NCBI GenBank assembly: GCA_963922205.1
Contig: CAWUHX010000514.1
Location: 1-64,000, forward strand
Source of the DNA: Romanomermis culicivorax
Lineage: Eukaryota > Nematoda > Enoplea > Mermithida > Mermithidae
Length of the DNA stretch: 64,000 bases
Direction of reading: 5' to 3'
Shown here: one piece after another, positions 47,174-61,100 of the stretch
Position numbering within the stretch: position 1 is the stretch's first letter
How the letters are laid out: each line of letters begins with the position of its first letter
Program-made: the position numbers and the translations under genes
Notes under the pieces: generated by a model
Seen by the model: only the letters and a program-made list of their open reading frames with translations
What the model was told of the DNA's origin: nothing
The model's database searches: none

Positions 47174-48960
47174 GACACTATGTTCTAGATTTATTTATCC
47201 TCTACTTATTCTATGAATATTTTATTCTAAAGTTTTTTTAGTTGTATTTATTCTATGAATTTCTATTTATGATAAAAATAATAAATTGTTACTTAGTTGG
47301 GTTGAATGGTTTAGTTCAATTTTGGTAAGGTGCTTGCATTGTCATTGACAGTCTGCAGTTCTGCGCTAAGCGAGCCACAGCTGGACGCACCACTACACCA
47401 AATTGTCATCACCAGGGAAGAAGGTGCTACATACCATTTTTGTAAAAAATGATATAACGGGTACTAGATCCATTCTATGGCATTTTCTACATTGTCAGAT
47501 AGAGTGCTACATACAAAAGTCAATATTATAGGAGATAGACAGCTTCAAAGTACAGATAGTGTATGCCTTATTATGTTTCTGGAACTTCAAAAGGTTGCTT
47601 CAATCAGCTTGAAGCTGAAAAATGATAATTTTTGATTTTCTGTGATTTTTGATTGCCCATTGCTGATTCCCTAGGATAGAGGTGCCATATACAGCGAATT
47701 CAGCTGATTAGCCTGTGGAAAAAGGTGCCATATACAAATAAGTCAACTGTACGCCATAGCTAGTGTCGCTTGAGTATTAACATGACTGCCATGAAACAGG
47801 TTCATAAGTACTTGTCTTGCGGAACAAACTCCAATCTAAACAAAAAATAATTTGGCTTTTGAGAAATGAAACATTCAAAGCATGTTTGAAGCCGATTTTC
47901 TCGAAACTAGGAATCCTGTATGTAGCATTTCCTTCCCTGGTGGTGACGAAAATCATTCGTCCAACTGTTGCAGTCAACCCAAGAAAAAAGATATCAGTAT
48001 TGCGTGAACATTTTTCTACCCGCCGAGGTAGAGTTGTAGTTAGGAAACCAACTTATAACTTCCAAATAGAAGTTGAATGAAGCACAAGCATTGAAAAAAT
48101 AGAGATCAAATAACCTGTTACAATATTTTTTTGACAGATTCCAGAAGACGTTACTACTCACTCTTAAACAAACTTGTGGTTCATTTGCAAGTCTGCAATA
48201 AAAGAGGTTACGAAATTTTCTTGAAACTGCAAATTTTGCTCTACCTCTGATGAACAAAAAAAAAAACGGTGGCTCAAAAAGCTTGGTGCAGTCCGTTCAG
48301 TTTTCATTAACAAAATTCCAGCAGACGTTTAACTTCAATGTTTACTATAAGTGAATATCTCAAAGGGAAGTGCTATAACAATATACACTAGATTTCAGCA
48401 GAATCCGGGGAAGAATCCAAATATTTTATCTTGCCTGACTGAGACACACACACATTAATATAAAATTTTTTTAATCTCGAATGACCATAAGTTATTATAT
48501 ACAAAAGAATGCCTTCGTCGAAAAATGATTTATGATAATGCACAAAATCGTCGAAAATGCCATTTTTCTAAGAAAAACAGAAACAAACGAAAAAATGTAA
48601 TATAACGGATTGTATGTACCGGTATTCTGGACTAAAACATAATTAAAAATAATAACTACACGATAGTAGTAGTAATAATAATAATAACTGTTTTTCACAA
48701 AATTAATATCATCGAAAGTACAAGAAATAGATCAGATCAACAGTGTGCAAAAAGGTTTGTTTCTACAGATTTTCTCTGTTGTACTGTAATTCGGTGAAGG
48801 GTTTCCGAAGAGAAATAAAATCCAAAAAATCGATCGATATCTAAAAACACTTTTACTTTAATCGCAAAGGACGATGAATGCTTGCAGACATGGCTGAAGA
48901 TTTTTCTATTCGAAATTTGATATCCCTCAATATATAGGCCTCCAATTGAAGATAGTCTTT
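47174..48960. other. Intergenic downstream of the Hox gene
   Basis: GGTGCTACATAC and GGTGCCATATAC words recur at 47428-47745, suggesting another word-based element. Otherwise nothing recognised; part is Hox 3' UTR. Confidence 0.45.
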
Positions 48961-49116
48961 TTATTCATAATGAGCGAAAAAATTAGGGTTCATCATCATG
49001 CGACTTTGGTGCATGTGCATCATATGAGCCATAGACGTGCCAGCACCGACAATATTGATCGACGAACTATTGGTCAAATTGTACTTGTTGTCCTTTTTCC
49101 ATTTCATCCGTCTATT
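48961..49116 (-). CDS. Hox last exon: end of recognition helix, tail, stop
   Basis: Acceptor TTTTTTACAG, then Asn51 and [10 protein letters not shown] to complete the homeodomain. A 41-residue tail rich in Met, His and Ser ([14 protein letters not shown]) ends in NPNFFAHYE and TAA. The stop codon overlaps an AATAAA hexamer (48960-48965), which is unlikely to be the only poly(A) signal. Confidence 0.94.
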   Translation of the reverse strand, partial: NRRMKWKKDNKYNLTNSSSINIVGAGTSMAHMMHMHQSRMMMNPNFFAHYE

Positions 49117-52100
49117 CTGTAAAAAAGTATTATAATGGAAATTTATCAAAATTTTTATAATTTTTTTCAAATTTGTCAAAATGTTTATCATAACTCTCGA
49201 CTCAACTTCCACAGTGAGCAAACAAATTTTATGTATCAGGCATGAAATGGAAAATTTTTTAACCATAATAAATATTGAACGCCACACCTCGAAAACTAAA
49301 ATAGCTCACTTGGAACCAAATTTTCACTTGGCGTTCGGTCAAATCGAGCATCTTGGAAATTTCGTTCCGCCGATTCCTCGTCACGTAACGATTAGAATGA
49401 AATTCTTTTTCAAGTTCGAGCACTTGCTTTCGGGTATAAGCGGTCCGGGCCCGTTTGCCGTGATCGCCGCCCGATCCGGCTGGATAAAGCGTAAAAGCGT
49501 AAAACATGATAAAATTTCCGTTTACCGAAAATGTATCTTTATACAGTATACCATGGCTGTAATCATCCACCACTATTTTTAATGTCATTTTTTATTTTTA
49601 CGTCAGTTTTTATGTCATTTATATGATTATTTCATTCGTGCAATTTTCTCGTTTATGTTATTTTATGCTTTATTTCCTAGAAATTGAGTATCCGACAGCA
49701 TGAATGGTGCAATGCGAGCTTACGGGTACTTTACCAGTGAAAAAAACTGAACGGATACAGTAAACGTCTGGTTTCTAAACTACAATTGTGAAACTTGATA
49801 ATCATGAGGAATAGCACTATTTGCAGGAAAATTTGCAGTTTTCTAAAATTGTTCAATACTTCTTCAACAGAGAGTCAAAGAGGGATGCGAAAATAATTTT
49901 TAAAGTGTATCGGATAATAATTTCATTCGAAATTTTTTATGTAGAACTAGCTTCTCCAGCAGTATTTTTCCTTAGATTTTTGGATTTCCCTTGAATCGGT
50001 TGAAAAATAAACTTTGAAAAACACAAAACGGATAGTTTTGCATTTGACTATGCCAAGCATCTTGTGGAATTCAAACATGTATGAAATTTTGTAATTTTGT
50101 TATCAACGCAGAATACACGGGCTCGGTTTCATCAAAGGGACGCAAGCTTCAGTTGAGCTGCAGCTTAAGCTGAAGCTTAACTCTGTTATGTAACATCATG
50201 GTCGTTGAAGTGCAGCTCAGATTCAGGTTAACTCATACACATTAGACATAATGAAAAATTTAAGCCGCAACTAAACTGGAGCTTAGTTCTGTGTCTAAGT
50301 ATCTATTATGAAACAGATCTACTCTGGTTACTGTAAGGCAGCTGCCTTGTGCTAGCACTTTCAGGTTGGCATCTTAGCTGAAGCTGAGAAACAACATGTT
50401 AAGTAAATTTTTAATTAGTTGGGCATTGATACAGTAAAATGTTGGAAATTTCATCATGTTATCCGTATTTGTGATGGAGCAAAATCAGAAAACACATAAA
50501 TTATGATTATCTGCTTCCTATTCAAATACGTGTTTGCATAGAAACAGTTTCAGGCTTATGCATGCAGATCTTCAAGAAAACTGAGAAACTGACGATTTCA
50601 GAGATGAATCATGTGGGATGTTTGTAAAAATCATACCTCGATCAATACATGTCTGTTTAAGTTGTTCATGATGCTTGAATAATCTGGAAATTTTCAAAGT
50701 TCCTAAATATAGTTAACTGATTCCGGTCTGAAGCACGTTGATTTTTGGTATCCAGTTCATGCTCATAAAGCGAAAAAACTGGACAAAAGACCTCTTGATC
50801 GACGATATGTTTATTAACCATCCGTCTAGTTGAAATTAATAATTCCGGAACAGGATCTTGAAAAAATAATACTTTCAGAAAACTCGTTCCACATTCCACG
50901 AACATAGCGAACTTAGCAGGGTTCGTTTTTTGTAGTTAATATTCTCGCACGTTGCAGACGAGAGCCGGTATACTGTAGCAAGTAAACTTAATAATAAAAA
51001 TCATCGTGTTGTTAGGGAGTGCCTGAGAATGTATATGTATCACACATTATATGCCTTTCGAAGTTTTATAGTAATTTACGAGCAATCCACTGTTTTGCAC
51101 CACGGACAAAATAAGTGGCATAATTGGAGATTTGGATAAAATACTTGGAATTGTCTGATAGATCAACGATTAAGACATGATTTCTGAGAGGATTCGGCTT
51201 TGTTGTGCTAAGTAAAAAATTAAATCACATATTTGGTGTAACTTGATGCGCTAGGAACGAAAATGATATTAATTTCGTCTGAAAATCAAAACTCGCATAG
51301 CTACAGTAAGTTGAAAATTTTCGACTTTTTAAATTTTTGATTTACATTTCTTTCAACTTTTGCAACATTACGTATCTCAGACATCGTGTTCTGAAAATTC
51401 ACCCAATATTAGGCCAATAGATGAGCTACAATTTACTGTAAGATTCATTAGTGTAAAGCTGCTTATTAGAAATACACTGGTCCATGAAACATAAAATTTT
51501 GAGAGCAAAATTTGTCATTTTTTCCACAAAAATCACCATATATATACTGCTAAAGCTCAGAAGACCAAAAAATTCCTTATACAATAGGTAGCTTACGATG
51601 TCTTCTACCTGCTGACAAAAAATTACAGAAATTCGTGTACTGCTAGAGGGTCACACAACCTGAAGTTTGAACACTATCCTATAATTGTATTTTCTGGAAT
51701 TTCCGACCTCTACCGTGAAACGACTAGACCTTGATAAATTTTAAAAATGAGACAGTAATACAAGTTTCGTATGGTGAATATTAATATAATTCCCAAACTC
51801 ATTAAAAATAAAATTCGCCGGGATACAGTATCCCGAAGTTTGAAATGTTCACATTTTTTAGCATTTTTCTGTCTATTTACGTGACTTAAGATGTATCGGC
51901 CTAGCCATGAAATAACTTTGTTATTGACCGTGTATTTGATACAGGATACAATGCTCTATAGTGTGTTATGAAAATGTTTTTTGAATTTTGCATTTTACAC
52001 TTTTTACAAAGTTTTAAAATGTCAAAAGTGAGACCATAAAAATGATGGAGAAGCAGGTTTCTCTTCACAAAAATGACTATGTGTACTGCTAAAGCTAAAA

Positions 52101-55100
52101 GCACCCAAAATTTATCTATACAGTGGATATTTTACGATTGGTGCATTTATTATTTTGACTTACGAATAGCCGAATAGCTTCACCAGTGCTGCAATACGAT
52201 CACAGGGTCCTTTGCCAAACTGAGGTTCAGAAAAATCCCATCGTCTAACTGCCAAGCCCATTTTTTAGAGATTACATGCATGGAGCCTAAAGTGTTGGAT
52301 CCATGATAGCAACCAGCATTGTCTGAGGGGATATAAGCCAGACCTATGTTTGGAAGTTCTTGTTTGACTCGCAGTATTTTATCGCTGATGATTGCAATGA
52401 CAGCATCACTATCTTGTGATAGTGGATCAAATACATGTATGTAAGTCCTCGAGTGGAGCCAACCACTGATATTAGCTAACCGCTGATATGTATGTAATAT
52501 GCCAAGGTATCCCTCTCTTGCCATACCGGTCTGCTTGATCATCACGGCCACTGATTGGTAGAATTTTCATGGCCCAGTCTAGCTGCATGAATATTTCATC
52601 ATCCCCTAATCTAGTAGTCAAATCACGCCGTACCATATCTTGATGCACTGCACAGAGAAATTTTTTGCATGCAACTAGCAGATATTGTAATATATCCACC
52701 GTGTAGATAAATTTTGGGTGCTTTTCGCTTTAGCAGTACACATAATCATTTTTGTCAAGAGAAATATGCTTTTTCATCATTTTTATGGTCTCACTTTTGA
52801 CATTTTAAAACTTCCTAAAAAGTGTAAACTGCAAAATTCAAAAAACATTTTCATACCACACTATAGAGCATTGTATCCTCTATCAAATACACGGTCAATA
52901 ACAAAGTTATTTCATGGATAGGCCGGTACATCTCAAGTCACGTAAATAGACTGAAAAATACTAAAAAATGTGAACATTTCAAATTTCGGGATACTGTAGC
53001 CCGGCGATTTTAATTTTTTCAATAAGTTTGGGAATTATTTTAATATTCACCATACGAAACTTGTATTACTGTCTCATTTCTAAAATTAATCAAGCTCTAT
53101 TAGTTCCACAATGGAGGTCAGAACTTCCAGAAAATACAATAATAAGACAGTGTTCAAACTTCAGGTTGTGCGACCCTCTAGCAGTACATAAATTTCCGTA
53201 TTTTTTTGTCAGCAGGTAGAAGATAACCTAAACTGTCTATTGTATAATGAATTTTTTGGTCCTTCTGAGCTTTAGCAGTATATATTATGATTTTTGTGAA
53301 AAAAATGACAAATTTTGCTCTCAAAATTTGATGTTTCATGGACCAGCGTATTTCTAATAAGCACTTTAGACTAATGAATCCTACAGTAAATTGTAGCCCA
53401 TCTATTGGCCTAATATTGGGTAAATTTTCAGAACACGATGTCTGACATACGTAAAGTTGCAAAAGTTGAAAGAAGTGTATATCAAAAATCGAAAAAATCG
53501 AAAATTTTCATTTTCCGTCTTACTGTAGTTATACGAGTTTTGATTTTCAGACGAAATGAATATCATTTTCGTTCCTAGCGCTTCAAGTTACACCAAATAC
53601 GTGATTTTCAGGTAGGGTTAATTTTTTACTTATCACAACTCTCTGTATAAGAAGCTGAATTCTCTCAGACATTGTCTCTTAAAACATTATAGCCTGTTTC
53701 TGATTGAAATATTTCTGAATTGAAAAATGACAAAAAATCGAATCGTCATCAAAATTATTTGCATAAAAATTTTCACTCGAAGAATTTTTAAAAGTTAGTG
53801 AGTATGCACAAGCAGATAATCATAAAAATTTGAAATAGTGCTTGCTTACCAACTTTATTATAGATTAGATCTAGCACAACGGCTTCAGTAACGTATAAAT
53901 CATCCCGAGCTTAAAGAGTCATTTATACTTGCCTTTTTCGACGGAAAGGAACGGAGCGGATCGCCAACAGCTTGAAACGTTCAGCCTGAAAATGCACTTT
54001 CGGTCGGAAAGGATAACTGCAATTTTGTGGAAATTGACTGACGGTAACCTCCAACAAAACCGAACGCAATGAAAATGTCCCTTTCGTTCAGTAACGTTTT
54101 ATCGATTGCATTCCGTTCCGTTCCGTCGGAAAAGGCAAGTATAAATGACCCGTATGATTATCGCGACGTCAGGATCATCTTGAGGTTGGATTTATACACG
54201 AGCTCGTTATGTCGGGTTTCACTAACATTTTTTATTTAACCTTGATCCTGACGTCGGTTTCAGCCACACACAAAAGTTAATCTTCCTATCGAGCTTTCAA
54301 GTCCGAACTTTTCTGTTTTGTTTTTTTACCGTTGATTGTAAAAATAATTTTTTGCGTTACTGAGTGATGAATCGACATAAAATGAACAAATTTTTCATTA
54401 TATGACGAATCAGTTGGATTTAATGAATGATGCCGAACTATAAAATCGTTATTTTTTCAACTTGATTCCAACGTACAAAGGATGAAAGAATAAATAAAAG
54501 TAGGAAAAGTACAACAAATATTTCAAATTTACGGCCACATTTTTAGCACACTTTATAGCGACCATTTTTAGCGTAGACATTCTTGGGGTTCAGTTTCACA
54601 TTTTGATGATATACTACATCAAAAAATATGGTAAATAAAAAATGCAGGTTTGTGATTAAGATCGTCTACACGAAGTCTCCACTATATAATTTTTTAACTC
54701 AAAAAGATGCTTCAGTTGAGTAAGCTCACAAATTTTGAGTCCTACAACGTGTAATCCAGAAGAAAATAATGAAAACATGAAATAGTACCTATTTTTCACT
54801 TAATTATTCATAGGCATTTCCCAGATTATAGATAAATTTCTCTCGGATTCGGACAGATCATGCTGTGAAATAATGATAGTTAACTTGAGAGCTCAATGCA
54901 GGGAAATTTTTAATCTACAGAGTTCTGATTGAATTTTTTCCTAGTGACTTGCGTCACGAATGGCATCAAACATTGACTGTGCAGTGAACGACCAAGTGGG
55001 GTTAACTGAAAATTGTGATTGAATCTATAGCCAAATGTTTATGAAAAAGGTAAGAGCTGTTGGTTCACTAAATGGCACTATCTGAAATGAAATGATGTTC

Positions 55101-58100
55101 GACAGTTAATAAATCATTTCTGAATTCTGGAAGGGAGAAATAAGTGATAGGCCAACATTATTCAACGGCGTCAATGGGTCCGGCTCGTATGAGAGGCAGA
55201 CTTCAGGATGTAATATAATAGCTGAGATCTACACTTTCCGCAACTATGCTTTATTTATTTTCAAATGAGCCTCCAAATGTGAAAAAATTCAGAGGTAAAC
55301 GTTAAAAAGAGATGATCATGCACCTTAATATAACTTTTTTGTTTTCAAATTGTAGTCCAACGTCCTAGAGTCAATCTGAGAAAAAAGGCGACCCCATAAC
55401 CTTTTAACGACACTGATGGACCTTCTTTGCCTCGAATATCAAAAGTACCTACCATCCATGGGCTGAACACAGGCTTATCACAGTATTTTCTGGCTAAGGC
55501 ATGATCGAACTTGTTGGCTGGCTCACTTTTCTATAGTAGAGTGCATTACTCCAGTAGATCCTGACAGACTCCCAGTGGATTTTTGGCTGACCTCTATTAG
55601 ATGCGATTCCCTGCAAAATTTTGGACCATGAATGAAACTGATGAAGAAAAAGATGAAAAAGTATAAGGCTTAAATCAATTAATGTTTTTCGGAGATATAA
55701 CTACAAATATGAAAGGAACATGCAAAAATTCACAAAAAAGAATTTTCAGGAAAAAATTTTATCGACCTGGGGCCGGTTTCTTGGGCTTAACTTCCTCGAT
55801 TTGTTTTGTGTGTATGAGTTAAGCTGCAACTAAGCTGCACCTTAGCGGCTCTGGTTTAACATAAGAGTTAGTCTGTAGGCTACGGCATAGATCTGTTTGA
55901 TACTGGCCCCCGGTATAAGTTGCCTAATCCTCAACAGAATTTTCATCATGCGCATGTATGTTGTAGAGGATTTATTATTTGAGAATGGAGGTAAGGTTAA
56001 CAAAAGGTACATGCAACAACATTTTCTACAAGCTGACCTAGAAGCAAACAAAAGCCCTGTTTAACAAAGGATGAAAATGTGTTCGACCATAATAATACAT
56101 ATACAAATGAATGATTAGCAATGCTTAGAATCTAAATTCGAAAATATAAGTTACCAAATTCGAAATTTGTCCTCTTATAAAAGGTCATGCAAAAATGAAA
56201 ATGACATTTTGACTAGAATTCAAGGAAATCTAGTGTACTGATGTCCAATTCTTGACGATTGCTGAAAACATTTTGATAATGAGTGTTAAAGAAGTATGAC
56301 TGGATGGATCAGTTAGATAAATTTTAAATATATGTATATAACTAGTCTGTTTTTATAGAATGCTCGTGAATTGAAAAATGACAAAAAATAAGTACCGCCC
56401 TTAAAGTCGTTTACACAAGGCTTTTAGAGTGGATCCTTTACTCAAAAAACAGCAAGGGTTAGTTTTGTAAGTTCACAAATTTTCAGTCTTATGCGACACA
56501 TGGTTCAGCAGGAAATGGCATTAGATGTGAAATAATATTTGCTTTCCACGCTCAATATTCATAGACATTTAAAGAAAAACAGACTATGGGCCGGAAATTG
56601 CGGTGTGACAGTCTCAGTTTTCTTGATGGTGGCATACCTGCATAGAAGACAATTGAACATTGACAGCCCATTTTGAATATGTAAGAGAAATTGATATTTT
56701 GATTCTGATTACGTTGAGTTTTCTACATCATGATCTGAGTTTTGACCATGTTTCTTTTTAGGGGCAAATGTAGAACCATTTCAAAGGTGCGATTATTGCC
56801 TCATTGTAACAGTCACATATCAGCTTTGTTAATTTGCATAATTTTCCCATTACAGTAGCCATTATCATAATTACAACCAGCGCATTCTTTGAACATCATC
56901 AAAAGTCCAATATCAGCTCAAAAATGAGAAAAATATGGCCTTTTTGTTTGTTAGACATCCCCTTTTACGTCTTGTTATATAAAAATACGCAGGCGCCTCC
57001 ATGTTCCATATAATATATCCATAGCAAACTCAGCTAACATCCAACCGGATCGAGCGTATAGGGAAAAGTAGTGTGTAGAGAGGAAAAACATTGCTTCCAA
57101 AAAAAGCACAATTTTTCTCGGCCGAAGGCTCTAAGGAGGGATAGTACGGAGGGCCTGGTGCGAAAAAACGTGTCATCAGTCAACGTCTTTTTCGGGGCAA
57201 AAAGAAGTCGGCTCTTATTCAAAGGTCTTTTGATTAATTGAGGTTTACAAGAGATACCGATTCACAAAACGTCGCCGCCACAGCATATACTTTTATACCC
57301 GAGCTATAAAATACATGTAGTTATCCAAATGTATGTACATTTTAGCGTAAGGGTAATATATGCAGTAGGAGAAAGTCTGCTTGTGGTTTTAGGCACTCCT
57401 TCTGGTGGTGGCGACGCGAAATCTGGTTTTTCTTGCCAATGAAGCGACGGCAGATTCTCAACAGAGATAAGGAAACGAAAAACCATGATTCGCGTGGTGT
57501 TGAAGTGAAAATGTATACCAATGTTGGATATTATGGGCTTGTTACTGTATCTGGGTAAACAGGTCGGGAGGCGAAAAGATATCTGCGCGTGAAGATACTA
57601 TACAAGGAATGGAAGGATGCAAGGAAAATAAGCTCATTTTGAAGCCGCAACTTGATGTTTCAAAATCTAAATAACAAAAAATTTAGCTGGAAAGGTTCCG
57701 ATCGACGGGTGATGATATTTATTATTTCTCAAAATTTTTGTTATCTCATTCAGTCTACTGAGGATGAAATCAACTTTTACTCATCTTTTACGTCGCCTAT
57801 CTCAGTTCACTTATAGCCTGCTCTTCTTGAAATGCCTGTCAATAATGTCAATAATGAAACTGGAAAGCAAGTATTGTTGCTGTTGAAATTGTTGAAATTT
57901 TGAAAATTCTATGGTAAAAGCTTTGTGTGAATGATTTTGATGACGACATTTATCTTTGTCATTTTTCAATTTATGAGCATTCTAGAAAAACTGATTATAA
58001 TTTCCAACCGGTGTTCACAACTGCTTATCTGAAAGTATCAATTCGTTTTCTGCGGCCTTCGTGTCTGTTTCTCTAATTCACACTTTGTTTTCTCTTTTCT

Positions 58101-61100
58101 TTTCTTTTCTTTTCTTTTCTTTTCTTTTCTTTTCTTTTCTTTTCTTTTCTTTTCTTTTCTTTTCTTTTCTTTTCTTTTCTTTTCTTTTCTTTTCTTTTCT
58201 TTTCTTTTCTTTTCTTTTCTTTTCTTTTCTTTTCTTTTCTTTTCTTTTCTTTTCTTTTCTTTTCTTTTCTTTTCGTTTCTCTCTTTTATTTTTTCCTTTT
58301 TCTTTTCTAATTTTGATTTCTTTTCATTCCATTCTTCTCTTATTTCTCTTTCATGAAGTTGCTTGCTTTTCAACTTTTCTCTTCACCTCAAATATGCCAA
58401 CACATCTTCTTTACTGTTCTCAACATTTTTCTTCTAGCCAATTTTATTTTCTTTGTTTGCCCTTCCATATCCGATTCTATATTCTGCTTTTTTCAATAGT
58501 TTTTTCTTTTTCTTTCGCCTTCGTTTGCATGTTTTTCGCCTATTTTCCGATCGACGGTTTCTGTTTTAATTCACTTCGAATCGACGATTCAAAATGTCTA
58601 TGCCCATAGTCAATTAAAACCTGAACAGTGACACTGGTTTGTTGAATAAATGATATCCAAACTTTCAAAATCAGAAGTGAACGATAAAGAACGTCTAATT
58701 TCTTTTTCTGCAGAAAAAAATTATTCCGGAATTCAAGAAAATTCGGCTTTTTCTAGTCGTAACAGAAACTCAATTTTCTTCGCCCTAATCACTCTGCGGG
58801 TCGCTCCTTCATTCGGGTAATTGGATTCAGGTGAAGTGGTGGAATATTCTGTATAAAAACACCTGAGGTTTTTTTCTTCTCTACAATAATAATAATAATA
58901 ACCAGGTATGAGAAAAAGCGAAAACAGTATATTTTTTCAGTAAATCCAGGTGTTTTATACGAATTTTTCGCCTTTTCGAAAGACCTATTGTTCGAAAATT
59001 CACTTGATTATAGGCTACAGTATCGAACAAATGTCGAAATTTGAGAGCAAATCAATCAAAAATGGACAAAACTAGGTAATCAACAAAAAATGTAAAAAAA
59101 TGAAAATCAAAGAAAAAAGTTTTGATTGCAAGTTTAATGTTGTTTACTTTCCTGGAACATTCGAAACTAGTTCTGAACAAAAAATATTCAAAAATCGATG
59201 GTAACATTTTGATAAGTTTAAAAACGTATCATCCTCGACGTACGTGTATATTTTCGACCTGTGATAAATTGTTCGTCTAATGGAAACATTTTCCGGATGA
59301 AAAAGTAAGCAAAATAAAAAATTTCTGGAAACTGCAGCCTGCACGTCAAAAGAAACAAAAATTTTCATAAATTTAAAGAGTTACAATTTCGTTGTCTTTT
59401 CTTATATTTTATGTACTGTCTCAGAAGTGATATTCCCAGATAAAGTTTATTGCAGCTTTTTTTCTTCCACCGAACTTTTTCTTGTCTACTGTAATTTTTC
59501 AGACCATCTTTTATTTCTCATACGATATCAGAATTTGAGCGACGGAAAAAAATGAAATGATTTCTTATGGAGTGGACGAACGTTTAAAGAAATTTCTTCG
59601 ATCGCTTTGTTCTGCTCAGTAAATGGCTCAGTATAGCTTAGAATATTCTGTGTTTTGACTACTTTGAGTTCTAGGGTCTGTGAGATTTTTTACTGCACAA
59701 AATCTTTGATTAATCACATATTTTCTATTTTCCAGAAATTCTACAGAAACTCATCAGACAAAATTCAAAAAATCAGAATTAATGGCTGGAATTGGCCGAG
59801 TTCAATCAACAGAAAAAATCGATTGTAAGGACGGTACACCAGCCGAAAGATAATTGTGGGTATTAAATTTAACTTCGGACCCCTGCTACTCCGTCAAAAA
59901 TGGAACTACAGTAATTCGCATGTATTTTTGAATAGAAAACAAAAAGATCTATCGACAGACGTCAAAGTTTTATGTTGCGGAAAAGAAACATTGTCTTCAA
60001 GACGTCTGCAAGACATGGTAAAAATATGCAGACGGCATACGAAATTATAAATCCTATTCTTCCTGACCAAATATCAGCTTCTCCATTACCTTACAAAGCC
60101 ATTTTTACTTGAACCTCCTAGAATTTGGACTCATGCCACACGCCAAAGTTTGCCCAGTAAAATATAGTACGGCTCTTTTTCTTGAAATGTATGTAGAAAT
60201 TAGAATGCAAAGCAAGAAAGTATTGTGTTTTTTGACCATTTCCTGCTAAACCAAATGTCGCGTAGAACTGGAAACACATGAGCCTACTAAGTAACCCTTA
60301 ATATTTTTTGAGTAAAAAATCTAAAAATAAAAACTTCGTGTAAACGACTTTGAGGGCCGTACTTATTTGCAAGCACTATATAAAAAAATTAACTCTACGT
60401 CGAGATGAATTGCATGAATTTCATGTTGAATCAGGTGTACCGATTATGCCAACATCATTTTAAAAAAAATTGTTCAAAATATCAGTCGTCGGAGAAGTCT
60501 CAATTTATTTAAGACGCCTATCATATGTCAATCTCTGATGGATTTTACGCATTTCTTCGATATATAATAAAATTTTGCTATTGGAAATTGGAATCTTATG
60601 AAGAATCAGCTCTCAACGACTATCTTTTCAAATCTTACACCAGTTGCGAGTAAAATTTGAAGAGGTCATAAACTGAATTTCGAACAGTCTTCCAGCCAAA
60701 CATAACTTTCTTAAAGATAGAGATACGAAATTTTGAATATAGTTTCCGAATAGACCTCGACGATGTCTATCGATTGATGTTAGAATAAATGCGTTTGTAG
60801 AAAGAATAGATGTCTGCTCATTTCAAAAAGTTTCTGATTGAGTCAACGTAATGTGATTGCAGTAAAATAGTTCCTGTGCGAGACCAGTCTGAGTCATGTC
60901 GAGGTATGCTTCAGACTAACCAACCTTTGATCATTTGCCGTACTGAAACTTTCCAAATTTCACATTGTAGGGTCGTGAAACTTCGTTTCCAAAATCACAA
61001 CTTTTTTACCTGAACTTGAATGAACTCGGTTCATCCACGGGTACCAAACTTGCCCATTGGGTCTCGTCCCATCGTTGTTCGACTCGGCGCCCATTTCTGA

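Larger units (their letters stand above)
49480..61009. other. Large Hox intron (11.5 kb)
   Basis: Contains the inverted repeat (51170-53680), families G, J and K, and the TTTTC microsatellite. No further exon was found on either strand. An inverted pair GACGTCAGGATCA/TGATCCTGACGTC lies at about 54167-54256. Confidence 0.7.

Noticed and set aside
49181-49582. 133-codon + strand frame
   Set aside because: Antisense to the homeodomain exon; no domain of its own.
58038-58609. Long Lys/Glu-rich and Phe/Ser-rich frames on both strands
   Set aside because: Produced by the TTTTC microsatellite, which is open in several frames.
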